From positions 1-6,885 of the forward strand of contig CAZASB010000250.1 in NCBI GenBank assembly GCA_964487655.1: a stretch of 6,885 nucleotides of DNA, written 5' to 3'. The notes under the pieces are model-generated. The model made no database searches, was not told the DNA's origin, and saw only the letters and a program-made list of their open reading frames with translations. The DNA comes from PWXP01 sp964487655. Lineage in GTDB: Bacteria; Planctomycetota; Planctomycetia; Pirellulales; Thermoguttaceae. Every line of letters begins with the position of its first letter. Position 1 is the stretch's first letter. The translations under genes and the position numbers were made by a program. This document shows, piece by piece, positions 1 through 5,563 of the stretch.

Positions 1-26
1 GGGACAGTCCCCCGGTGAACGGTTAC
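1..26. repeat. Left-edge palindrome plus 12-bp inverted-repeat arm
   Basis: Bases 1-11 read GGGACAGTCCC, a perfect palindrome around a central A, and are followed by GTGAACGGTTAC at 15-26. The reverse complement of that 12-mer, GTAACCGTTCAC, lies at 6832-6843 near the other end of the window, also with a GGGAC half-palindrome outside it. The element is probably cut by the window edge. It resembles GGGGACTGTCCCC-type intergenic repeats that I recall from planctomycete genomes; that resemblance is memory, not a search. A short GC hairpin (GCGGC at 38-42, GCCGC at 45-49) follows. It lies downstream of the last gene of the minus-strand operon but has no U-tract, so I do not call it a terminator. 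Confidence 0.5.
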
Positions 27-106
27 GCCGTGTCAACGCGGCGAGCCGCCGGGGGCAGGAAAGCAATTGCAAGAAAAAGATGCCCACGGAAAAGCCAGGG
101 GGAGTT

Positions 107-1612
107 TCACAACACGTTGCTACCAGTGGCCTTTCGTGGGCGGACGATGGCCGCCGTCACGCCATGAGCGGCCAATGCTTGGCGCGTCGCCGAACCAAGA
201 CACCAAGTTTCGCGCTGAAAAGCGGCGCTGCCGTAGGTCTTCGCATACGCTCGCACGCCAGCCGGGCTGACGAAGTAGATCACGTCGTGGTCGGGAAGCG
301 GGCATCCCAGTTCGGGATGTGGAATCAGCCGGTTCAGAGCCAACTGGCTGACCGTTGCACCGGCGTCTTCAAGCTGTTCGCGCAGACGACGAGGCGCGTG
401 GCTCCCCTGCACGACCAGAATGCCTTGATTTCGCACGTCTCCCAACGCCGCCGCCGGGTTGAGAAGCTCTTCGTCCGAGACGACTGCGTCCGCTAGCAGA
501 TTCTGCCGCTGGAGTTGGCGGAGCGTTTCGTCGCCGATGGCCGCAAGCCTGACGCCGCCCAACACGCGGGCGTCTTGCCGGTAGTCGTCCAGCGCCGAGC
601 AGAAGCTCCTAACGGCAAACTTGTCCGTGAAGACAACCCAGCCGACGTTCCCTCGCCCAATGGCCGTTAGCGCGTGGGGAAACAGCCGGTAACCTTCGGA
701 ATGCGGAACGATTGCCTGTGCAGGCCAGTGGAGAACATTGCCCAGCATTCGGAAGTTGGCGGCATCGAGCCCGGTATGGAGGATCGTCGGCCTCCGGCGG
801 AACGCCGCAATGGAATGGGCAGCTTCGCCAACGGCAACGATCGCAGGCGATGCGAGATTGCCTTTCCACGCCAATTCGACCAGTTGGCTGATGGGGCCGC
901 TCACGCGACGCTCCCATGCAAGCGTCCCTCGTTCGATAATGGCCGCCGGAGTTGCAGGCGGCCAGCCGTCGGCCAGCAGCCGGCACACCACTTGATCCAA
1001 GACGGTCACGCCCATGAGAATCACCAGCGAATCCGCGCGCGGAAACGATTCCGCCACGCGCCCGCCCTCGACCCGGGCGGTTGCGACCACGAACGACCGC
1101 CCCCGAGCGTGCCTGGTCGGGGGTAGCCCGCCGCTGCCGAGCACCGCCGTTGCGGAACTTGGGCCGGGAATCACCTCCCAGGCGATGCCGTGTTCGGCCA
1201 AGGCATCGAGTTCACTGTCACCGCGACCGAAGACAAACGGATCGCCGCCCTTCAAACGCACCACGGCCTGACCACTCGCGGCGGCGGCCACCAGCCAGCC
1301 ATTGATCTCCTCCTGACGCCAATGCTGGTTGTCACGGCCAAGCCGCTCAATTGTCTTTCTGGCTGCGGAGATGCCAAGTTCCTCCAGGAACGTGCCGGGG
1401 ATGAGTTCGTCCATGAGGATGGCATCCGCGGACCGCAGGGCATGGTAGCCGCGTACTGATATGAGGTCGGCCGCTCCGGGCCCCGCGCCAACAATCGAGA
1501 CCTTTCCAGGAGCCCTTGGCGACTCATCCCGCACATTCCGCCGATCGCTTGCCATGCTGGTGGATGCGGTCATTGCGTTCTTGCGTCCTGGGTTCAAAAA
1601 TCCGAAGTTCAT
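107..1612 (-). CDS. cobA-hemD: Uroporphyrinogen-III C-methyltransferase / uroporphyrinogen-III synthase fusion (CobA-HemD)
   Basis: This cytoplasmic fusion enzyme should cyclise hydroxymethylbilane to uroporphyrinogen III (C-terminal HemD part) and methylate it twice with S-adenosylmethionine to precorrin-2 (N-terminal SUMT part), the branch point to siroheme and cobalamin. Counting from a GTG at 1615, residues 39-265 are the methyltransferase: VSIVGAGPG (39-47), RLKGGDPFVFGRG (120-132), VIPGPSSA (148-155), MGV (201-203) and SPAIVAVGE (256-264). Residues about 285-502 fit HemD, with LAAIGDETLRQL (357-368), YFVSPAGVRAY (447-457) and GSATRQALAAHGV (474-486). I chose the ATG at 1612, whose A is shared with the upstream TGA (TGATG); a GTG three bases earlier, or Met at residues 15 or 21, are alternatives because the conserved domain starts only near residue 38. 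There is no clear Shine-Dalgarno, so translation probably depends on coupling to the reductase gene. VIPGPSSA departs from the usual PGITSA. The HemD half is divergent, as is normal for that family. Confidence 0.9.
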   Translation of the reverse strand: MNFGFLNPGRKNAMTASTSMASDRRNVRDESPRAPGKVSIVGAGPGAADLISVRGYHALRSADAILMDELIPGTFLEELGISAARKTIERLGRDNQHWRQEEINGWLVAAAASGQAVVRLKGGDPFVFGRGDSELDALAEHGIAWEVIPGPSSATAVLGSGGLPPTRHARGRSFVVATARVEGGRVAESFPRADSLVILMGVTVLDQVVCRLLADGWPPATPAAIIERGTLAWERRVSGPISQLVELAWKGNLASPAIVAVGEAAHSIAAFRRRPTILHTGLDAANFRMLGNVLHWPAQAIVPHSEGYRLFPHALTAIGRGNVGWVVFTDKFAVRSFCSALDDYRQDARVLGGVRLAAIGDETLRQLQRQNLLADAVVSDEELLNPAAALGDVRNQGILVVQGSHAPRRLREQLEDAGATVSQLALNRLIPHPELGCPLPDHDVIYFVSPAGVRAYAKTYGSAAFQRETWCLGSATRQALAAHGVTAAIVRPRKATGSNVL

Positions 1613-3042
1613 CACTCGTAGCGTCGGGCCAGTTCCTCGCGGAGCGATTGGCCCGCAACGGCCACGAACTCCTCGAAGGGCAGGGAACGGCCCTCCTTGG
1701 CGTGCCCGTATTGCTCGGCGATCCAGGCAATGGCCTCGCGGACCGTCTCTACCGGCAAGCCGGGATGGAGTTCCTGGGCCAATACCGGGCTCTCGCCCCT
1801 GCCGCCGCCGGCGAAAAGGCGAAAACCGTCGACACGCTCCCCATCACGATCCCGCAGCAAACGCCCGACGAGGCCAATATCCATCGTGGCCGCCTGCGAA
1901 CAGTTGTTCGGGCAGCCGGTGACGCCGATCGTCAGCCCACCGACGCGACCAAGCGCGCCGCCGATGCAGGCGGCAGCCGCGCGGGAATCGACGATACCGC
2001 GAGTACACCACGTTGTGCCGGGGCAGGCGACAATCGCAGGGCCATCGCGGAATGCCGCCAGTCGGGCGCTCAGCACCGGCTCGGCGTTGCCAAGAAGGAG
2101 CAGATCGTGCGACAGTCCCAGCCGCACTTCCCCCCGCACGGCCTCCACGGCGTCCATCAACTCCAGCACCATGTCCGGTGCGATGTCTCCCAAGGGCAAC
2201 TGGAGCCGGTCCAAGAGCCGCTGTTCGCGCTGCACTCGCCACATGGTCGGCGTGGGCCACGGGCTCTCTTGCTTCTCGATTTGCAGCCGCTCGCTTACAC
2301 GGGCAAGAAAGACCTCGTCTCCCAGCCGTTGCCGGAGATGCCGCAGCCGGGCGCGGTTCCGAGTGGTCCGATCGCCCTCCGCATGAAAGAACCGTAATAC
2401 GGCCACGATCAAGGGGAGCACGTCCTCGATCGGCAGCGATGGATAGGCAAGCAACCCCAAGCCAGGCTTCGCGCCTAGCGAGCCTGCCAGAATGACGCGA
2501 AAACGGCCGTCCTCGTTGGCCACGAGTCCCACGTCGTTCAGCCACGGACGGCCGCAAGCCTCATCGCATCCCGACACGCTAATTTTGAACTTCCGCGGCA
2601 AGCTCTCGCGCCACGGCAACGTCTCCACGGCCGCCCGAATGGCGCAAACCACGCCGCCAACGTCCCACGTGCCTGCACGGCATCCATTGCGAGGGCAAAC
2701 GGTAATGTTCCGCACCGCGTCGCCGCAAGCGGCCGCTCCGGTCAGGCCCAGCGAGGCGATTTCCCGCTGAACGGCCGGCAAGTCCATGGCGCCAACGCCG
2801 TGCAGTTCGATGTTCTGACGCGTGGTTGCGTGCAGGGGGTAGTCCGGCGTGTATTGAGCCGCCAATCGAGCCAGTCCGCGCCATTGATCCAAGGTCAAAC
2901 AGCCTGCCGGTGCCTTCACCCGCTGCATGAACAGTCCTTTCGCTCCCGCCAATCGCTGGGGATAGATGCCCAGCAATCGCGCGTTGGCCGGGTCTTCGGG
3001 CAGCCGCTCGCACGGAAATTCCACAGTCTTCAGGTCGGTCAT
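1612..3042 (-). CDS. Siroheme/[4Fe-4S] nitrite or sulfite reductase (ferredoxin-type)
   Basis: A 476-residue member of the nitrite/sulfite reductase family, which carries out six-electron reduction of nitrite to ammonia or sulfite to sulfide on a siroheme bridged to a [4Fe-4S] cluster, probably in the cytoplasm. An N-terminal ferredoxin-like half domain ends in the signature LHATTRQNIELHG (70-82). R75, R111 and the lysines of LPRKFKI (K151, K153) match the anion- and siroheme-contacting Arg/Lys residues of E. coli sulfite reductase (R83, R153, K215, K217). The C-terminal cluster motif is complete: C340-x5-C346 and C377-x3-C381 in TGCPNNCSQ, followed by MDIG. An extra cysteine set, C116, C121, C159 and C163, sits in the N-terminal half. 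The length suits the single-chain ferredoxin-dependent class, with no FAD or NADPH domain. The sequence does not decide nitrite versus sulfite. The following gene makes the siroheme precursor. Start: ATG at 3042, with GAGAGAA seven bases upstream. Precorrin-3B synthase (CobG) is a relative and a less likely alternative, since no other cobalamin genes are nearby. Confidence 0.88.
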   Translation of the reverse strand: MTDLKTVEFPCERLPEDPANARLLGIYPQRLAGAKGLFMQRVKAPAGCLTLDQWRGLARLAAQYTPDYPLHATTRQNIELHGVGAMDLPAVQREIASLGLTGAAACGDAVRNITVCPRNGCRAGTWDVGGVVCAIRAAVETLPWRESLPRKFKISVSGCDEACGRPWLNDVGLVANEDGRFRVILAGSLGAKPGLGLLAYPSLPIEDVLPLIVAVLRFFHAEGDRTTRNRARLRHLRQRLGDEVFLARVSERLQIEKQESPWPTPTMWRVQREQRLLDRLQLPLGDIAPDMVLELMDAVEAVRGEVRLGLSHDLLLLGNAEPVLSARLAAFRDGPAIVACPGTTWCTRGIVDSRAAAACIGGALGRVGGLTIGVTGCPNNCSQAATMDIGLVGRLLRDRDGERVDGFRLFAGGGRGESPVLAQELHPGLPVETVREAIAWIAEQYGHAKEGRSLPFEEFVAVAGQSLREELARRYE

Positions 3043-3224
3043 GTTGCAGTTCTCTCGGAGGATATCGCAGTACTGGAGTGCTTACGCGATCAGGCGCCCA
3101 GGCCGCATTCGGCTTCCGCCGGACCGGCCAGCCGCCTCGTTGCCCCCATCGCAGGAAGGGGTCGTCAGCATCGAGCGTCAGAAATAATCCTAAATATCAT
3201 CACGTCAATCAAATAACTAATGTA
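3043..3224 (-). other. Probable 5' leader of the reductase operon
   Basis: This is the stretch of about 180 bases between the predicted transcription start and the reductase ATG. It has no convincing gene. Visible structure includes a short hairpin with a GNRA-type loop at 3110-3121 (CGGC-GGAA-GCCG on the minus strand) and an ATCGC/GCGAT pairing (3064-3068 with 3086-3090, sense read on minus) just upstream of the ribosome-binding site GAGAGAA (3050-3056). I recognise no riboswitch consensus and do not see the paired hexaloop hairpins of NasT/ANTAR-controlled leaders. A second, weaker -35/-10 pair (TTGATT at 3207-3212, GATTAT at 3184-3189, 17-base spacer) overlaps the region and could give a shorter leader. 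Confidence 0.3.
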
Positions 3225-3230
3225 TATGCA

Positions 3231-3258
3231 GTTATATCGACTTTTTCCGGCACGTCAA
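3231..3258 (-). promoter_or_regulatory. Sigma-70-like promoter for the reductase-cobA/hemD operon
   Basis: Read on the minus strand, TTGACG (3253-3258) and TATAAC (3231-3236) are separated by 16 bases. Each hexamer matches five of six positions of the sigma-70 consensus. It lies in an AT-richer stretch, faces the reductase gene, and predicts a transcription start near 3224. It is the best promoter match I see in the window. Promoter preferences of planctomycetes are only partly known, so this remains a consensus-based call. Confidence 0.5.
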
Positions 3259-3266
3259 CAGGCGTT

Positions 3267-3282
3267 TTCGGGATTTTCCGAA
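3267..3282. promoter_or_regulatory. Inverted repeat just upstream of the -35 element (possible operator)
   Basis: TTCGG and CCGAA flank six bases (GATTTT), a perfect 5-bp dyad. Its centre is about 50 bases upstream of the predicted start of the reductase operon, where an activator site is commonly found. I cannot name a regulator, and a 5-bp dyad can arise by chance. Confidence 0.2.
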
Positions 3283-3405
3283 TCTCGTGCAAGACAGCGA
3301 TGGGGCCGAGATTACCGGTTCATTTTCGAGCGATTCCACCACCAAATCATCATTGAATGTGACAGCAAGCATTGGCAAGAAGAACATGGCCACTTCGGAT
3401 AAATG
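3283..3405. other. Intergenic stretch with nothing recognised
   Basis: This stretch lies between the possible operator and the end of the propeller remnant. It is less GC-rich than the genes. Short open frames cross it on the plus strand, but none has a coding pattern or a recognisable motif. I see no terminator with a T-tract. Confidence 0.4.
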
Positions 3406-3694
3406 TCACTCCGCCGGTTGCCGTACGCCGTAGCAGTACAAGAACTGGCTGCACCGCAGGTAGAGGCGGCCACCGCAAACGATCGGATGGGCCCAGGCGG
3501 GACTGTCGGCGTCTTTCGGCGGCTAGAATTGGCTTACCATGCGGTAGGCGTCTGGAGTTGCCTCGACCAAACCCACAAGGCCCCGTTCCGATCGGGCAAC
3601 AGTAACCCATCCGCGCAGGTGAACGAGTCCTTTCCCACGCTGGTGTCCAGGTACATGGTACGACCGGCCAGGAAGGACGCGGCTGCTTGGACCG
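3406..3694 (-). pseudogene. Remnant of a PQQ-like beta-propeller protein (C-terminal end)
   Basis: Directly after the pntB stop codon the minus strand encodes a frame ending FLAGRTMYLDTSVGK and then ADGLL (about 3694-3600). After loss of one base at about 3598-3599 the next frame continues with ARSERGLVGLVEATPDAYRM (starting at 3597), reaches an internal TAG at 3523-3525, and then reads AWAHPIVCGGRLYLRC and SQFLYCYGV to a natural TGA at 3406-3408. The pattern of ADG-LLY, RSERG-LVGLVEATP and AHP-IV-GGRLYLR is typical of the last blades of planctomycete PQQ-binding-like beta-propeller proteins. The bulk of the gene, including any signal peptide, is missing, so this is a 3' stub with one inferred frameshift and one nonsense codon. 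No function should be expected. A sequencing error could explain the frameshift but not the missing N-terminus or the internal stop as well. Confidence 0.72.
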
Positions 3695-5110
3695 CTAGCC
3701 CTCTTTCACGGCTGCAATCAGTTCGAGCACGGCCTTTTTGCCGTCGGCGAAGAACATCAGACAGTTGTCGGCCGCGAACAATGGGTTGGGGATTCCGGCA
3801 AAACCCGGACTCAGACTCCGCTTGATCACCACGACCGTTCGGGCCTTGTCCACGTCGAGAATCGGCATTCCGCCAATAGCGCTCTTCGGATCGCGGGCAA
3901 CCGGGTTGACCACGTCGTTGGCGCCGATGACCAGCACGATGTCCGTCTGCGCGAAACTCGGGTTGATGACGTCCATTTCCTTGAGTTTGTCGTAGGCCAC
4001 CTCGGCCTCGGCCAGCAGCACGTTCATGTGGCCTGGCATGCGCCCCGCCACCGGATGGATGGCATACTCGACCTCGATCCCCCGCGATTCAAGCAGGTTG
4101 CCCAAGTCGCGCACGGCGTGCTGTGCCTGGGCGACCGCCATGCCGTAACCCGGCACGATGACGGCGCGCTGGGCATTGTCGAACAGCATGGCCACTTCCT
4201 CGGCGGACGTCGTCTTCACGCGCCCGCCATACACCTCGTCGGCCGTGGCATCGGTCGCTTTCGGCGCGAGAACACCGAACAGTACGTTGCCCAGCGATCG
4301 GTTCATGGCCTTGCACATGATGTTGGTCAGGATCAAGCCCGAGGCGCCTACCAGCGAACCGGCGATAATGAGCACGGAGTTGCTCAGCACGAACCCCGTG
4401 GCGCACGCGGCCAAACCGCTATAGGAGTTCAGCAAGGCGATGACCACGGGCATATCGGCCCCGCCAATCGGGTTCACAAGGAACCAACCCAAGACCGACG
4501 CAACGATTACCAGCGTCCAGTACACGCCGACCGGCGAAGGGCACATCAAAGACCCGGCCAGCAGCACGAGGCACGCCAGCCCCAGCCCGATATTCAACGC
4601 CTGCATTCCCGGGAACACCCACGGCTTCTTGAACTTCTTGTACTCGCGCAGCTTGCAGAAGGCCAGCAAACTGCCCCAGAAGGTGACCGCTCCGATCAGG
4701 CCGGCGAGAAACGCCGAAATAAGCGATGCGTTGAAGACTGGGGCAGCCAGACCGGCGGTTGCCATGATCTCGCTCGCCCCGGGCCGAGTGAGTTCCGCGC
4801 CGGCCACGAACACGCTCGCGGCGCCGCCAAAACCATTGAACAACGCCACCATTTCCGGCATGGCGGTCATTTCGATCTTAACGGCCAACACGGCGCCAAT
4901 CAGACCGCCAATCACCAGCCCGACGATAATGAACGCAAAGCTAACAACATCTTGGTGGATGAGCGTGGCGACAATGGCCACGAGCATTGCAATCGCGCCG
5001 AGCAGGTTTCCTCGCACCGCGGTACGAGGGTGCGTAAGGCCCTTCAGACCGAGAATGAACAGGACGGCGGCTGCCAAATAGGCGAGAGCGATAATCGTTG
5101 TTTGGTCCAT
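3695..5110 (-). CDS. pntB: NAD(P)+ transhydrogenase subunit beta
   Basis: Membrane beta subunit of proton-translocating transhydrogenase, which couples inward proton flow to hydride transfer from NADH to NADP+. It has 471 residues (E. coli PntB has 462). Residues about 5-265 form many transmembrane helices with the family motifs VKIEMTAMPEMVAL (77-90), GGADMPV (216-222) and LNSYSGLAA (227-235). Residues about 290-471 are the NADP(H)-binding domain III: GYGMAVAQAQ (321-330), RMPGHMNVLLAEA (357-369), IGANDVVNP (395-403) and KRS (430-432). D219 and N228 match E. coli D213 and N222, but the position of proton-channel residue His91 is Asn92. I chose the ATG at 5110, which starts at the family N-terminus and has GAGGAA close upstream. 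The open frame continues to 5203 only through inter-cistronic repeats. It is the last gene of the pnt operon, 111 bases after alpha-2, and a propeller pseudogene begins directly at its stop. Confidence 0.96.
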   Translation of the reverse strand: MDQTTIIALAYLAAAVLFILGLKGLTHPRTAVRGNLLGAIAMLVAIVATLIHQDVVSFAFIIVGLVIGGLIGAVLAVKIEMTAMPEMVALFNGFGGAASVFVAGAELTRPGASEIMATAGLAAPVFNASLISAFLAGLIGAVTFWGSLLAFCKLREYKKFKKPWVFPGMQALNIGLGLACLVLLAGSLMCPSPVGVYWTLVIVASVLGWFLVNPIGGADMPVVIALLNSYSGLAACATGFVLSNSVLIIAGSLVGASGLILTNIMCKAMNRSLGNVLFGVLAPKATDATADEVYGGRVKTTSAEEVAMLFDNAQRAVIVPGYGMAVAQAQHAVRDLGNLLESRGIEVEYAIHPVAGRMPGHMNVLLAEAEVAYDKLKEMDVINPSFAQTDIVLVIGANDVVNPVARDPKSAIGGMPILDVDKARTVVVIKRSLSPGFAGIPNPLFAADNCLMFFADGKKAVLELIAAVKEG

Positions 5111-5221
5111 GGATTCCTCTAACTCATTTGACGGCCGCGACCTCAGATCGCGGCCTGATGGGGCGGAGCATCGGTCGCGGTGATATTCGATTGTCGCGAT
5201 CACCGGTCGCGGCTTTGTGCG
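5111..5221. repeat. Inter-cistronic repeat and hairpin cluster between pntAB and pntB
   Basis: This 111-base gap holds a perfect 8-bp hairpin with a 7-base loop at 5133-5155 (GGCCGCGA, then TCGCGGCC). A 7-bp dyad follows: CGGTGAT at 5178-5184 with ATCACCG at 5199-5205. The 9-mer CGGTCGCGG occurs twice in direct orientation (5172-5180 and 5204-5212). Its core also occurs inverted as CCGCGACC (5135-5142) and as the variant GATCGCGG (5146-5153). In the transcript these would form stable stems between the alpha-2 stop and the beta start. They may affect mRNA processing or the alpha/beta expression ratio, or be an inserted REP-like element. There is no T-tract, so a classical terminator is unlikely. 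Confidence 0.65.
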
Positions 5222-5563
5222 TTAGGTACGTTTTCGGCGGAACATTTCCAACATGCGATTGGTCACAAGGAATCCGCCCACCACGTTGATTGTGGCCAGA
5301 ATGACCGCTAGGGTGCCCAGAATGGTCACGGCCCATTGGCTGCCATATCCGGCAGCCAGCAGCGCGCCGACCAGCGTAATGCCGGAAATCGCGTTGCTGC
5401 CCGACATCAGCGGCGTGTGCAGCGTGGGCGGAATCTTCGTGATAATCTCGAAACCCACGAAGATGGCCAGCATGAACACGGCCAACGCGGCCATGATCGG
5501 AAGCCCCGCCTGATCGGAAGCCCCGCCCGCTTCGGCGGCAAACAGAATGAACTGAATTCCCAT
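5222..5563 (-). CDS. pntAB: NAD(P)+ transhydrogenase subunit alpha-2 (membrane part of alpha)
   Basis: A small 113-residue integral membrane subunit, equal to the C-terminal membrane segment of E. coli PntA but encoded separately, as in the three-subunit enzymes of Rhodospirillum rubrum and Thermus thermophilus. It joins beta to form the proton channel. Hydrophobic segments lie at about residues 21-41, 56-76 and 79-103, and the family hallmark LHTPLMSGSNAISGI is at 48-62. The C-terminus is basic (FRRKRT), as expected for a cytoplasmic tail. Residue S60 occupies the place where, from memory, the Thermus alpha-2 subunit has its functional His42. The start ATG shares its A with the alpha-1 stop (TAATG), and AGGAGG lies ten bases upstream (5574-5579), so it is well translated and coupled to alpha-1. 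Confidence 0.95.
   Translation of the reverse strand: MGIQFILFAAEAGGASDQAGLPIMAALAVFMLAIFVGFEIITKIPPTLHTPLMSGSNAISGITLVGALLAAGYGSQWAVTILGTLAVILATINVVGGFLVTNRMLEMFRRKRT

Noticed and set aside
38..49. GC-rich hairpin after cobA-hemD as a rho-independent terminator
   Set aside because: The stem is only five base pairs with a two-base loop and has no T-tract in the direction of transcription.
3066..3088. GTA...TAC element in the reductase leader as an NtcA-type nitrogen-control site
   Set aside because: The spacing is ten bases, not the eight of the NtcA consensus, and it lies downstream of the predicted transcription start.
3350..3610. An 86-residue minus-strand open frame as a small gene
   Set aside because: It is an out-of-frame reading across the propeller remnant. 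The meaningful similarity is in the other frame once one base is restored.
4028..5122. Long plus-strand open frame (364 codons) antisense to pntB, with similar ones antisense to alpha-1 and the reductase
   Set aside because: It mirrors GC-rich codon bias of well-recognised genes on the other strand. The translations are low-complexity (many His, Gln, Arg, Gly) with no recognisable domain.
5111..5203. Possible 31-residue N-terminal extension of PntB
   Set aside because: The extension would be read through the inter-cistronic repeats, has no family similarity, and the ATG at 5110 sits at the usual N-terminus with a ribosome-binding site.
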